Source: Paenibacillus alba (GTDB taxonomy: Bacteria; Bacillota; Bacilli; Paenibacillales; NBRC-103111). From it: a stretch of DNA of 64,000 nt. The notes under the pieces were generated by a model. It did not search any database and was not told where the DNA came from. It saw only the letters and a program-made list of their open reading frames with translations. The position numbers and the translations under genes are program-made. The stretch spans positions 620,001 to 684,000 of the forward strand of contig NZ_JABMKZ010000002.1 of NCBI RefSeq assembly GCF_013204855.1. Reading direction: 5' to 3'. This document shows positions 25,935 through 34,533 of the stretch, one piece after another; position 1 is the stretch's first letter, and the number at the start of each line of letters is the position of its first letter.

Positions 25935-26735
25935 TTACCTGTCAGCCAAAATAAGTCCTGCGGTTTCCTCAATCGCTTTCCCGCTAACATCAATGATTGA
26001 ACAGCCTAGCTCCTGATATAGCTTCATAGCAAAAGCAAGTTCCTCTTCAACTCGCTCGCCAGTCGCATATTTTGCCCCAAAAGGAAGGCCAACAGCTTTC
26101 AATCGTTCTGTTCGGATTCGCACAAGATAATCTGGATTCATCGTTAGTCCGATCAATTTCTTAGGATCAAGCTCATAGAGGATGGAAGGCGGCTTCACCT
26201 CGGGAACTAAGGGGTAATTCGCTACCTTATAGCCTTTGTGCGCTAAGTAAATACTTAAAGGCGTTTTGGAAGTTCGTGAAGGTCCAATCAGCACCATATG
26301 CGCTTGCTTCATCGCGCTGGGATCCTTTCCATCGTCACTATTAACCGTGAATTCTACGGCTTCTACCCGCTGATAGTATTCCTCATCCAATTGATAGAGC
26401 AGCCCTACTTTTCTTTTGGGCGAATCCTTAAAGGTATCGATAAACGCCTGCATCATCGGTCCCATGATGTCGATGGCGTTCACATTCACACGGATCGATT
26501 CTTGCCGCATCATCTCACGAAGCTCAGGCAGAACGAGCGTATAGGCGATAAAGCCGTTTACGCGGAAGGCCTCTTCAACGATTGATCGCACCTCATCCTC
26601 CGTTCGGATCAGCCCGTATCGCCGGACTTGAACTTGGCTTGCATTGAACTGCCGGATCGTTGCTTGTACGACGGTGTTCGCCGTTTCTCCCACTGCATCC
26701 GAGCAGACGAAAATAGTATGCATCTTCTCTCCCAC
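25935..26735 (-). CDS. yqfL: Pyruvate, phosphate dikinase regulatory protein / CcpN modulator (YqfL)
   Basis: A 266-residue DUF299 protein (bifunctional kinase/pyrophosphorylase). The P-loop-like nucleotide motif GPSRTSKTP is at residues 151-159. Other blocks are FVCSDAVGETANTVVQA and GLTMNPDYLVRIRTERL. In plants and E. coli such proteins (RP, PpsR) switch PPDK or PEP synthase. In B. subtilis YqfL is co-encoded with ccpN and modulates its activity. Here it sits between ccpN and glpX. The start may be ATG 26735 or ATG 26723. Confidence 0.94.
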   Translation of the reverse strand: MGEKMHTIFVCSDAVGETANTVVQATIRQFNASQVQVRRYGLIRTEDEVRSIVEEAFRVNGFIAYTLVLPELREMMRQESIRVNVNAIDIMGPMMQAFIDTFKDSPKRKVGLLYQLDEEYYQRVEAVEFTVNSDDGKDPSAMKQAHMVLIGPSRTSKTPLSIYLAHKGYKVANYPLVPEVKPPSILYELDPKKLIGLTMNPDYLVRIRTERLKAVGLPFGAKYATGERVEEELAFAMKLYQELGCSIIDVSGKAIEETAGLILADR

Positions 26736-26750
26736 GTAATCTCCCCCTGA

Positions 26751-27386
26751 TTAAGCCCCTAGCGCCACTTCAAGCAGCAATTTGGTCATTGTTGTTTTGG
26801 TTATACGGCCAACCACTTCATCGTGGCTTTGTTCATTTGCTGCTTTGATCACCACAGGCAAGCTGTCCACATCATGGTGAATCATTTTTCTGGCGGCTTC
26901 CAAGACGCTTTCTTCAGGACCAACAGTCACAATATTCGGATGTCTCGTCATCACGAGTGAAACAGGCATCGTATTCGCCGTCGTCTGCCCAAGCGTAACT
27001 TTCAGCAAATCTTTTCTTGAAACAATTCCCACGAGTGCGCCTTGCAGATTCACAATCATGAGGCTTCCTACATTTTCGAGAAAAAGAGTGACAACCGCAT
27101 CACTTACGGTTACCGTTTCTCGCAGTACGACGGGAATTCCCATGACTTCCTTCACCTTCATAGCTTCTATATGCTTGAAAGGTGAGTCCACTTCGAGTGC
27201 TGCTTTGCCCAGAAAATAGCCAACCTTAGGCTTAGCATCAATATGCTGAAGCATAACCAATACAGCGAGGTCTGAACGAATGGTCGGCCGGCTTATTCCC
27301 AGAAGCTCAGCGATGCGTTCCCCTGTAATCGGGGCATGCTTTCCAACAAGATCAATAATTTCCAACTGACGCGATGTAAGCTCGAT
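26751..27386 (-). CDS. ccpN: CcpN-type gluconeogenesis repressor (HTH plus two CBS domains)
   Basis: A 211-residue regulator: winged helix at the N-terminus (ITGERIAELLGISRPTIRSD) and a CBS pair (VKEVMGIPVVLRETVTVSDA; VMTRHPNIVTVGPEESVLEA). CcpN represses gapB and pckA in B. subtilis during glycolysis. The start is unusual. In frame, a TAG stop sits at 27399-27401. AGGAGGG follows at 27394-27400, and the only codons before the conserved ELTSRQLEIIDL are two ATC. ATC 27386 is 7 nt from the Shine-Dalgarno site and gives family length. A TTG at 27365 would drop conserved residues and is about 28 nt from it. Confidence 0.9.
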   Translation of the reverse strand: MELTSRQLEIIDLVGKHAPITGERIAELLGISRPTIRSDLAVLVMLQHIDAKPKVGYFLGKAALEVDSPFKHIEAMKVKEVMGIPVVLRETVTVSDAVVTLFLENVGSLMIVNLQGALVGIVSRKDLLKVTLGQTTANTMPVSLVMTRHPNIVTVGPEESVLEAARKMIHHDVDSLPVVIKAANEQSHDEVVGRITKTTMTKLLLEVALGA

Positions 27387-27542
27387 GATGTTTCCCTCCT
27401 ATTGAGCCAAAACCAGCTATATAGTGTGTTCTATTTATTATATATTGTATATTATATAACAAAACAAATGAAAATAAAGATGTTTATAGCACATATTAGA
27501 ATTTTTTATCACTCTTTTAGATGAAAGGTTCCCTCTTTTGTA

Positions 27543-27591
27543 CAAAAAAACTCTCCACTCACTCCAAAAAAGCTGGAATGACTAGAGAGTT
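27543..27591 (-). terminator. Terminator of chromate transporter operon
   Basis: A long stem on the minus strand (ACTCTC.AGTCATTCC with GGAGTGA.T.GAGAGT) followed by seven T, just after the stop at 27612. Confidence 0.9.
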
Positions 27592-27611
27592 CCCTAAGCA
27601 CGAACTTTGTA

Positions 27612-28154
27612 TTATTGAAAAAAGACAATACCCATAATGCCTGCTGAAACGATGACGAAAAAAGGATGGAGCTTATATTTAATAATTGCAAAAAAAGCCC
27701 CTACTGTAATCAGGACAGATGCGATGCGATCCCAGGAAATCTGAAATTTATCCGCACCCAGCCCTCCCAAACCAAAATGAATCGCGGCAAAAATAATAAG
27801 TCCGGTCACTACCGGCTTCAACCCATAGAAGGAAGATTTGAACCATTTATTCGAGTGCCACTTGTACAAAAATGCCGCTAACAAAATAATTAACAGCAAG
27901 GATGGCAGCACCATCCCGAAGGTGGCGGCAATGGCTCCAGGCACCCCTGCGGTCTGCAATCCGACCAATGTTGCGGAATTCGTTGCGATCGGTCCCGGAC
28001 CTGTTCCCGCTAAGGTAATGACTTGATTGAACGCATCCGCTGTAAGCCAATCGTGCTTAACCACTTCACGCTGAATGACAGGCATCATCGCATACCCGCC
28101 GCCGAAGGAGATCAATCCTATTTTGAAAAATGTGAAAAAAAGACTAAATAGCAT
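27612..28154 (-). CDS. Chromate transporter (CHR family), short subunit B
   Basis: A 180-residue membrane protein with about five to six helices and the CHR signature FGGGYAMMPVIQREVV followed by LAGTGPGPIATNSATLVG. It is a half-size member that works with the adjacent half protein, as in B. subtilis YwrA/YwrB. Efflux of chromate is the name-giving function, but the true physiological anion is uncertain. AAGGTG precedes the ATG. Second gene of the pair, followed by a strong terminator. Confidence 0.92.
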   Translation of the reverse strand: MLFSLFFTFFKIGLISFGGGYAMMPVIQREVVKHDWLTADAFNQVITLAGTGPGPIATNSATLVGLQTAGVPGAIAATFGMVLPSLLLIILLAAFLYKWHSNKWFKSSFYGLKPVVTGLIIFAAIHFGLGGLGADKFQISWDRIASVLITVGAFFAIIKYKLHPFFVIVSAGIMGIVFFQ

Positions 28155-28163
28155 AGGATCACC

Positions 28164-28808
28164 TTATATCCCGTCAGCGAAGAAGTATTCATGAGCGACT
28201 AGGCTGGTGCTTCTTGCGGAAGGCCTTTCTCGAGGGGCGAGCGGGTCTTTCATTCCCCATCTTTGTTTTAGAAACACGGCCATCAGCCCAAGTATTAAAC
28301 CGAATAGGATCATAACGACGGGTGATACCGGGACAAATAGCAAGATGGCAACCGTGCTCGCAGCAGCGAACAGCGTTATTTTGTCAATAATAGAAGACTT
28401 CGCCATTCTATAGGCGGCTGCCGCTATCAACCCGACCACCGCGGCATGAATGCCTTCCATAACGGCTTGCATTTTGGGATAGCTTTGAAGAAACGCGTAC
28501 ACGATGCTGAGCAGCAGCACGATGAAGAAGGTTGGAAGTGTAATGCCGATGACGGCTGTTACAGCTCCGCGTATTCCTGCCAAATGATACCCTACCAGCG
28601 CTGACACATTTACGCCGACCCCGCCAGGAGCAGCTCCTGAGACCGCCATCAGCTCGGCCATTTCATCCTCTGTCATCCACTGGTTCGTGACGACTACTTC
28701 TCTTTGAATGGCTGGCAGCATCGCATAGCCACCACCAAATGTCAGCGGACTGATGCGAAGAAACGTCCAAAAAATTCGTGCTAATTGATGCAAATGTTTT
28801 ATCGGCAT
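28164..28808 (-). CDS. Chromate transporter (CHR family), short subunit A
   Basis: A 214-residue partner of the gene at 27612, with the same signature in diverged form (FGGGYAMLPAIQREVV, SGAAPGGVGVNVSALVG) and several membrane helices. The tail (KDPLAPRERPSARSTS) is hydrophilic. ATG 28808 is chosen because GGGGAGG lies about 10 nt upstream. The two half genes are separated by 9 bp and arise from an ancient duplication typical of short-chain CHR pairs. Confidence 0.92.
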   Translation of the reverse strand: MPIKHLHQLARIFWTFLRISPLTFGGGYAMLPAIQREVVVTNQWMTEDEMAELMAVSGAAPGGVGVNVSALVGYHLAGIRGAVTAVIGITLPTFFIVLLLSIVYAFLQSYPKMQAVMEGIHAAVVGLIAAAAYRMAKSSIIDKITLFAAASTVAILLFVPVSPVVMILFGLILGLMAVFLKQRWGMKDPLAPRERPSARSTSLVAHEYFFADGI

Positions 28809-28981
28809 GTTGGTTGACCTCCCCTGCACTTAATTCTATTTTGAACTAAAGTCAGCGAATTGTCCAATCAAATAATTTAATCCCCTTTTTAATTAAAGCT
28901 TATAATGCAGGATTATCGCCTTGTTTAATTCCTATCATCCCGATTAATACTGTAAGTTTAATTTATTTTGGTGTAAAGGTG

Positions 28982-29005
28982 GTTGAAAGTTCACGATTGG
29001 GGTAA
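28982..29005 (+). promoter_or_regulatory. Sigma-B-like promoter of the gene at 29053
   Basis: GTTGAA, a 12-bp spacer, then GGGTAA. This closely matches the general-stress consensus GTTTAA-N12-15-GGGWAW and lies 48 nt upstream of the start codon. Confidence 0.6.
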
Positions 29006-29052
29006 GTATCCCTATGAACAACCCCATAACTCATTCAAAGGAGTGAACGATC

Positions 29053-29418
29053 ATGAACCGAATGATTCAAGCTTATTTCCATACGGAGAGCCAAGCTGAA
29101 GATGCCAAGGTCCTGCTGCTTAAGTATAATCCAGAAATTCTAGAGGTTGGCAGATTGCCGGAGGGTTACAACGGCAGCGGTCGAGTTCTGCTACCATTGG
29201 TAGATGGCGTTGGTACAGGTGCTGATGCCAGTGGCCATACGGGCGTTGGAACCGTCGGCGTTATGCCAACCGTAGGTACTCTTGCATCAGAAAAATATTT
29301 AGAAGAGGATCAAGATACGCTCCATTATGTGCTTTCTGCCAAATTACGTGAAGCTGATTATTTGGGGGCTGTTGATCTTCTCCGCCGCAATCATGCACAT
29401 TTGGAAAAAATAGATTAA
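29053..29418 (+). CDS. Small Gly/Val-rich protein, probable stress protein
   Basis: A 121-residue soluble protein. It opens with a short ferredoxin-like stretch (MIQAYFHTESQAEDAKVLLL) as in YflT/heat-induced stress proteins that modulate charge or fold. A Gly-rich middle follows (GVGTGADASGHTGVGTVGVM), then a helical end. No specific family is certain. AAAGGAG lies before ATG 29053, a sigma-B-like promoter is upstream and a strong terminator is downstream, so it is a complete monocistronic stress-type unit. Confidence 0.8.
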   Translation: MNRMIQAYFHTESQAEDAKVLLLKYNPEILEVGRLPEGYNGSGRVLLPLVDGVGTGADASGHTGVGTVGVMPTVGTLASEKYLEEDQDTLHYVLSAKLREADYLGAVDLLRRNHAHLEKID

Positions 29419-29421
29419 TTG

Positions 29422-29459
29422 AAAAAGGCGCTTTCTACCTGAGTAGATCGCGCCTTTTT
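29422..29459. terminator. Bidirectional terminator
   Basis: AAAAAGGCGC..TCTAC-CTGA-GTAGA..GCGCCTTTTT forms a strong stem with T-runs on both strands. It serves the gene at 29053 (plus) and the exporter gene ending at 29503 (minus). Confidence 0.92.
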
Positions 29460-29502
29460 ACCGCAAAGATAAGCATCTTCATTCCAACTGGATCTCTAGG
29501 GA

Positions 29503-30414
29503 TTATTTCAACCCCGCAACAAGCCGTTTCTTCATCGCCAAGTTCGTCAAGTAAACCCCAACTACGATCCAAACCGCCCCTAAAAGATGATATACCTGCA
29601 GCGATTCACCCGTAAAGAACGTTGCGAAAATAGCGCTGAACAGGGGGATTAAGTTGAGAAAACCCGCACAACGCTGAGGTCCAACCAGCTCTATTGCCCG
29701 ATTCCAGCTCAGAAAAGAAACGATTGACGCGAATAATCCGATATAAATGAGTCCTGCTGTTAGGGAGAGATTCCATTCTATCTGTGGTGACTTTATTCCC
29801 CATTCCACCATTGAAAGCGGAATTAACAACACAAGCGCGGCAGCAACTTGGATCAAAAGAAATGGGCTGGATGGAAACCGCCCGGCCATCTTTTTCATTC
29901 CAACTGAATATAGTGCCCAACAGATGACAGCTCCGATCATCAGCAAATCACCTTTATTAAAAGATAAATGCAGCAGCGCTGATAAGCTGCCACGGCTAAT
30001 GATCCAGCTTACTCCGGCCATCGAGATTAGAATGCCTGGCAAGGCTGCCCAAGCAAAGCGCTCTCTCATAACTAGCCATGTCAGCACAACGACAATGATA
30101 GGTGTCGCAGAATTCATCAAGGAAGCATTGATCGAGCCGGTAAATTGGACAGCTTCATAGGTTAACGTGTTAAAACCGGCGACACCTGTTGCCGATAAGA
30201 AGAGGATCATCGGCCAATTCCGCAGAAACTCCGCTCTTAGCTGCCACACCTGCTTGCCAAAGAAAGGCAGCAAACAAAGGAAGGCAAGACCCCAACGCAA
30301 AGTCGCTAATGTAATTGGCGGTATATGCAGAACAAGTGCTTTGCCCGCGACAAAATTACCTCCCCATATACATGTGGCAAGGATAAGCAAGAGATAAGGG
30401 GAACGTCTTAGCAT
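29503..30414 (-). CDS. EamA/DMT-family transporter
   Basis: A 303-residue membrane protein with ten predicted helices made of two EamA repeats (IWGGNFVAGKALVLHIPPIT in the first half; GALICWALYSVGMKKMAGRF-like in the second, with GPQRCAGFLNLIPLFSAIFA). Such proteins export metabolites or amino acids, and the substrate cannot be predicted. ATG 30414 is chosen over 30441 because AAAGGAG sits 11 nt upstream of it. Confidence 0.92.
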   Translation of the reverse strand: MLRRSPYLLLILATCIWGGNFVAGKALVLHIPPITLATLRWGLAFLCLLPFFGKQVWQLRAEFLRNWPMILFLSATGVAGFNTLTYEAVQFTGSINASLMNSATPIIVVVLTWLVMRERFAWAALPGILISMAGVSWIISRGSLSALLHLSFNKGDLLMIGAVICWALYSVGMKKMAGRFPSSPFLLIQVAAALVLLIPLSMVEWGIKSPQIEWNLSLTAGLIYIGLFASIVSFLSWNRAIELVGPQRCAGFLNLIPLFSAIFATFFTGESLQVYHLLGAVWIVVGVYLTNLAMKKRLVAGLK

Positions 30415-30489
30415 GTAGGTTAGAACTCCTTTAATAGACATGTTCGGATTCGTTCATTCATCATAACATAGGATGATTGCAAAAGTTCA

Positions 30490-30519
30490 TTGACACTTGC
30501 ATTTCCTATCCATTACTAT
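30490..30519 (+). promoter_or_regulatory. Sigma-A-like promoter of the gene at 30559
   Basis: Consensus TTGACA, an 18-bp spacer and TACTAT, 40 nt upstream of the proposed TTG start. Confidence 0.6.
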
Positions 30520-30558
30520 TGCTTAGTAGTTGTGCGATGGCCGGAGGTGAGTTCAACA

Positions 30559-30756
30559 TTGAAACAAACGTTATCGACGGACATGCAATTGTTCGCGGCG
30601 GCCCTTTTCCAAGTGATGGTTACCGTCATCCAACGTACAGCGGATGATATCCCTGTTTTCGTTGCCGCTGGCATAGTGGCGAAGTATACCCCCTTTTATG
30701 TTCAAATTGGTGATACCAACTATCTGCGGGACGAAAGCGAGTTTCGGATCGACTAG
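30559..30756 (+). CDS. Small hypothetical protein (65 residues)
   Basis: The start is TTG 30559, about 10 nt after GGAGG, giving MKQTLSTDMQLFAAALFQVM and later DDIPVFVAAGIVAKYTPFYV. Earlier residues of the open frame lie in the promoter. The protein is compact and moderately hydrophobic without a clear membrane helix. No family recognised. A consensus promoter and good ribosome binding site support a real gene. Confidence 0.65.
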   Translation: MKQTLSTDMQLFAAALFQVMVTVIQRTADDIPVFVAAGIVAKYTPFYVQIGDTNYLRDESEFRID

Positions 30757-30792
30757 TCCTAGTGTTGGCTTATTAGGCCATCATCCTAAATT

Positions 30793-31284
30793 TCAATGAC
30801 ATGTAATTTCACAATACGATCCTAATGGAATCAATTCATTTAAACAGTGATACATCCTTTCCTTGTCACGTTCCGAAACCAGACGTATGGCATGGAAATC
30901 AAAATAAATCAACCCTTCTGCTGCATCGTATTTCGCAAAGGACATACGACCATTCGGAAATAGCCGATTCATCGCTTCCAAAATGCCAAATTGGTTCAAA
31001 TCTCTTCGCTTTGCGGCCTTAATAATAGCTTCCGGCACTTCTTGAATAAGCGGCACCTTATCGTCAACGATTTGATGATACGCTTTTACTTGATAACAGG
31101 CGTAAGGATATAAGTAACCGTTTGCATAAAGCTGCAAGTTCTGTGCGTCTTTTTCCGGCAGCTGCAAGTTTTCATCCCAAGCATAAATGGTTGCTTTGTG
31201 CTTGGAAGCCGTATGAATTCGAATATAATTCAGCCGTGGAAAACGATTCCTCACAAACTGCTCCGACAATAAACGAGTTCCCAC
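30793..31284 (-). CDS. Hypothetical protein (163 residues)
   Basis: Soluble, basic and Tyr-rich (NLQLYANGYLYPYACYQVKA; GRMSFAKYDAAEGLIYFDFH), without signal peptide or recognised domain. The start is GTG 31284, 7 nt behind AGAGGTG. It lies alone between a plus-strand small gene and the catalase gene on its own strand. No function can be proposed. Confidence 0.8.
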   Translation of the reverse strand: MGTRLLSEQFVRNRFPRLNYIRIHTASKHKATIYAWDENLQLPEKDAQNLQLYANGYLYPYACYQVKAYHQIVDDKVPLIQEVPEAIIKAAKRRDLNQFGILEAMNRLFPNGRMSFAKYDAAEGLIYFDFHAIRLVSERDKERMYHCLNELIPLGSYCEITCH

Positions 31285-31338
31285 CTTAAATCACCTCTTT
31301 CAACAAATTGCCCTGCTCTTACAGCATATGCCGCATAA

Positions 31339-31379
31339 AGAGGCAGCTCTCCTTTTATCTCACAAAGGAAGCTGCCTCT
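31339..31379 (-). terminator. Terminator of catalase gene
   Basis: AGAGGCAGCT pairs with AGCTGCCTCT, with an inner CCTTT/AAAGG stem. The U-tract on the minus strand is short (CTTTAT), so efficiency is uncertain. Confidence 0.65.
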
Positions 31380-31390
31380 ACTGTTATGAT

Positions 31391-32842
31391 TTACTCCGGA
31401 ATTGGCAATCCAAGTCCCTCTGCGACACGAATGCCGTATTCTGGATCAGCTTTGTAGAAGTGCCCAATCTGCCTGCTTTTAATCGCATCGCTTTCAACCG
31501 GCTGCATCGCTCCTACAATCGTTTGCACAAGACGGATACGCTCCTCGTCACTGAGTAGTCTGTATAAATCACCTGCTTGTGTGTAATGATCGTGATGATC
31601 ATAAGCGACACTGTCAGCTGTACCGGAGACTTCAAAAGGCGCCGTTTTGTAGGCTGACGTTTCCGCAGCACCGCCCAAACTATTCGGCTCATAATAAACA
31701 GAACCTCCGCCATTATCATCCGAGCGCATTTGACCATCCCGCTGGTACGTATTCACTTCGCTATGCGGACGGTTAATCGGCAGCGCTTGATGATTCGCCC
31801 CTACCCGGTAGCGATGCGCATCTCCATACGCGAACAGTCGGCCCTGCAGCATTTTATCCGGCGAAGCCTCAATCCCTGGAACGAAGGTGCCCGGCGAAAA
31901 AGTAGCCTGCTCGACCTCCGCAAAATAGTTTTCAGGATTGCGATCCAGCACCATTCGCCCTAATTCTATAAGCGGATAATCTTTCTGCGACCAAACTTTG
32001 GTCACATCAAACGGATCAAAGCGATACGTATCGGCATCCTCCAAAGGCATGATCTGCACGCATAGCTTCCACGCGGGGAAATCCCCTTTATCAATGGCGT
32101 TAAATAAATCTTCCGTATGGTAATCCGGATTATCCGCTGCGAGCTTGGCGGCAACATCCGGTGCTAAGTTCTGAACTCCTTGTTCCGTTTTAAAATGGTA
32201 CTTCACCCAAACGGCTTGCCCTTCCGCGTTCACCCATTTAAACGTATGGCTGCCGAAACCATGCATATGCCGCAGCGTCGCAGGAATCCCACGATCCGAC
32301 ATCAGAATCGTCACCTGATGCAAAGATTCCGGAGACAACGACCAGAAATCCCACACCGCATTCGGATTTTTCAAGTGCGTCTGGGGATGGCGCTTCTGAG
32401 TGTGAATAAAATCCGGAAACTTGATCGCATCACGAATGAAAAATACCGGTGTATTATTCCCAACCAAGTCATAATTGCCTTCATCCGTATAAAACTTCAC
32501 CGCAAAGCCGCGCGGGTCCCTGACTGTGTCTGATGATCCATTCTCACCGGCCACCGTCGAAAAGCGAACAAACAACGGCGTCCGCTTGCCTACTTCCGCA
32601 AATAAGCTTGCTTTCGTATACTTCGTCAAATCCTGCGTCACCTCGAAATACCCGTGAGCACCGGCTCCCTTCGCATGAACAACCCGCTCTGGCACTCGCT
32701 CACGGTTGAAATGCGCCAATTTCTCCAGAAGATGCACGTCCTGAATTAACGTTGGACCCCGCGACCCCGCCGTTATCGAATTCTGGTTATCTCCAACAGG
32801 AGCTCCCCAGCTGGTCGTAAGCTTGCTCTTTTCATTACTCAT
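31391..32842 (-). CDS. katA: Haem catalase (small-subunit, clade 3)
   Basis: A 483-residue monofunctional catalase that dismutates hydrogen peroxide. Catalytic His56 ([14 protein letters not shown]), Asn129 ([10 protein letters not shown]) and the haem-ligand Tyr339 ([14 protein letters not shown]) are at the positions usual for this clade, and the length is standard. AGAGGTG precedes the ATG. I did not find a convincing PerR box in the upstream region. The gene is monocistronic. Confidence 0.96.
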   Translation of the reverse strand: MSNEKSKLTTSWGAPVGDNQNSITAGSRGPTLIQDVHLLEKLAHFNRERVPERVVHAKGAGAHGYFEVTQDLTKYTKASLFAEVGKRTPLFVRFSTVAGENGSSDTVRDPRGFAVKFYTDEGNYDLVGNNTPVFFIRDAIKFPDFIHTQKRHPQTHLKNPNAVWDFWSLSPESLHQVTILMSDRGIPATLRHMHGFGSHTFKWVNAEGQAVWVKYHFKTEQGVQNLAPDVAAKLAADNPDYHTEDLFNAIDKGDFPAWKLCVQIMPLEDADTYRFDPFDVTKVWSQKDYPLIELGRMVLDRNPENYFAEVEQATFSPGTFVPGIEASPDKMLQGRLFAYGDAHRYRVGANHQALPINRPHSEVNTYQRDGQMRSDDNGGGSVYYEPNSLGGAAETSAYKTAPFEVSGTADSVAYDHHDHYTQAGDLYRLLSDEERIRLVQTIVGAMQPVESDAIKSRQIGHFYKADPEYGIRVAEGLGLPIPE

Positions 32843-33365
32843 AATGGACTCACCTCTTCTATGTAATCAAGGATTTTCCGATATAAGCGCTCTCATCGCT
32901 TCTCGGACTACAAAACTGACAACCTGTATGACCTTATTTCATATGTATTCGAGGACCTGTCTCATTATGATGATTTGGTTGTAACAGAATTGACTTGGGC
33001 TGCGCTACTCTTCACGCGGAAAGCTACTATTTCTGGTTCTGAGCGAGCAAAGTCGTATTTGGACGTTGCTTCAAAATAATAAGGGATAAACTTCCTCTGA
33101 AGCCCCCTAAACCCCAAAAGACTGCGAAAATGCAGGCTTTTTCAGCTAAATCAAGCTAAAAATGAAAAAACCTGCGATTATGCAGGCTTTGACTGCTTTT
33201 CAGACCTAAAATCCTGAAAAGGGCTAAAAAGCCTGCACAATCGCAGGAATTTAATGATTTCGGAAATTCCAAGCGAAAAAAGATGCATAATTGCAGGTTT
33301 GCAAAAAAAGTTCAGGTGACTTACTAGGTAGATATCCTGTTATTCCAAAGATACTCACAAACCAG
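32843..33365. other. 520-bp gap between catalase and glycerate kinase genes
   Basis: Contains the catalase upstream region and repeat family B copy 1 (33121-33300). No gene, and no convincing terminator for the glycerate kinase operon, was seen. Confidence 0.6.
33121..33300 (+). repeat. Intergenic repeat family B, copy 1
   Basis: Four small inverted repeats of the type CCTGC-N6-GCAGG (degenerate at both ends), centred at about 33128, 33178, 33239 and 33290: distances 50, 61 and 51 bp. The last 70 bp are nearly identical to copy 2 at 48687 (shared AGGAATTTAATGATTT, ATTCCAAG, AAAAAAGATGCA). The first part keeps the spacing but not the sequence. Confidence 0.88.
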
Positions 33366-34511
33366 TCACTCTCTAACCCGCACGCCAGCCAAATAAGTCC
33401 GCAGAACTTGCTCTGCTTTCCGCACTAGCAATTGTTCGGTTCGGCGCATCGCATCGTCTAGCTGCATCGGTCCATCCATAATACTGTGGATGCTCGTCAC
33501 GCCATGCGCGTAAAGAGACTCTATGCCATCTCCAACGGAGCCTGACATAATAAAAACCGGGACGCCCAGCCGTTGAGCGGCTTGGGCAATGCCCATCGGC
33601 GCTTTGCCCGAGGCGGTCTGAGCGTCCGTTCGTCCTTCCCCCGTAATGACGAGGTCGGCCCCTTCCAGATGTGCATGGAAATTCGTCTTTTCCATCACGA
33701 TTTCAATGCCCGGCCTCACCACGCTGGGAAAAAATGCTTGAAAGGCGCCACCAAGCCCTCCTGCAGCACCCGCACTAGGTGCATGGTGAATGGCAATCCC
33801 TGTATGCGTCTCAACGAGGTCCGCCCAGTGATGAAGTGCCTGATCCAGCTCCTCTACCATAGCTGGCGTTGCCCCTTTTTGCGGGCCGAACACCGCTGAC
33901 GCCCCTTGCGGGCCGATCAACGGGTTCGTCACGTCTGAAGCAATCGTGAAGCGCGACGCTTGAATGCGCGTATCGAATTGCGTGCTGTCGATGCGTCGAA
34001 CACGCGCAAGAGCTTGTCCGCCATCCCCTACGGCATGCCCGGCTTCATCCAGCAACTGCATTCCTAGCGCTTGCAGCATGCCGCTGCCGCCATCATTCGT
34101 AGCGCTGCCGCCAAGTGCGAGAATAAATTCGCGGTAGCCGCTATCCAGCGCATGTTTGATTAGCTGCCCGGTGCCGTAGGTTGTTGTATGCAGCGGATTT
34201 CTGGACGCCGGTGCAATCAGATAGAGCCCCGAAGCGGATGCCATTTCAATGACGCAAGTCACATTGTCGCCGAGCACGCCATATTCTGCGGTCACTTCTT
34301 CACCTAGCGGCCCGCGCACAGGTACTTGGTGGACGGTTCCATGCGTAGCACCAGTGAGACTGTCCACCGTACCTTCCCCGCCATCTGCGATCGGCATGAG
34401 TACGGTTTCGGTTCCTGGCGCAGCTAGCAGGATGCCTTTTTCGATGGCAGCGGCCGCGTCCTTCGCGCTGAGACTTCCTTTGAACGAATCAGGTGCAATG
34501 ACAACCTTCAT
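33366..34511 (-). CDS. Glycerate kinase (GarK/GlxK type I)
   Basis: A 381-residue kinase that phosphorylates D-glycerate: MKVVIAPDSFKGSLSAKDAA, PIADGGEGTVDSL, ALGGSATNDGGSGMLQALGM, GAAGGLGGAFQAFFP and DLVITGEGRTDAQTASGKAP are all family hallmarks. Whether it makes 2- or 3-phosphoglycerate cannot be told from sequence. It lies 22 bp downstream of the tartronate-semialdehyde-reductase-like gene, a classic glycerate pathway pair feeding glycolysis from glycolate, glucarate or allantoin breakdown. Confidence 0.95.
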   Translation of the reverse strand: MKVVIAPDSFKGSLSAKDAAAAIEKGILLAAPGTETVLMPIADGGEGTVDSLTGATHGTVHQVPVRGPLGEEVTAEYGVLGDNVTCVIEMASASGLYLIAPASRNPLHTTTYGTGQLIKHALDSGYREFILALGGSATNDGGSGMLQALGMQLLDEAGHAVGDGGQALARVRRIDSTQFDTRIQASRFTIASDVTNPLIGPQGASAVFGPQKGATPAMVEELDQALHHWADLVETHTGIAIHHAPSAGAAGGLGGAFQAFFPSVVRPGIEIVMEKTNFHAHLEGADLVITGEGRTDAQTASGKAPMGIAQAAQRLGVPVFIMSGSVGDGIESLYAHGVTSIHSIMDGPMQLDDAMRRTEQLLVRKAEQVLRTYLAGVRVRE

Positions 34512-34533
34512 AAGTATCGTCCTTCCGCCAGAC

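Noticed and set aside
32843-32960. PerR box upstream of catalase
   Set aside because: Only weak partial matches (ATTATGATGATT-like) were found, below what I would accept.
33121-33300. Family B repeats considered as a CRISPR array
   Set aside because: The repeated part is a 16-bp palindrome with variable arms, the spacers are partly conserved between two loci, and no cas genes are present.
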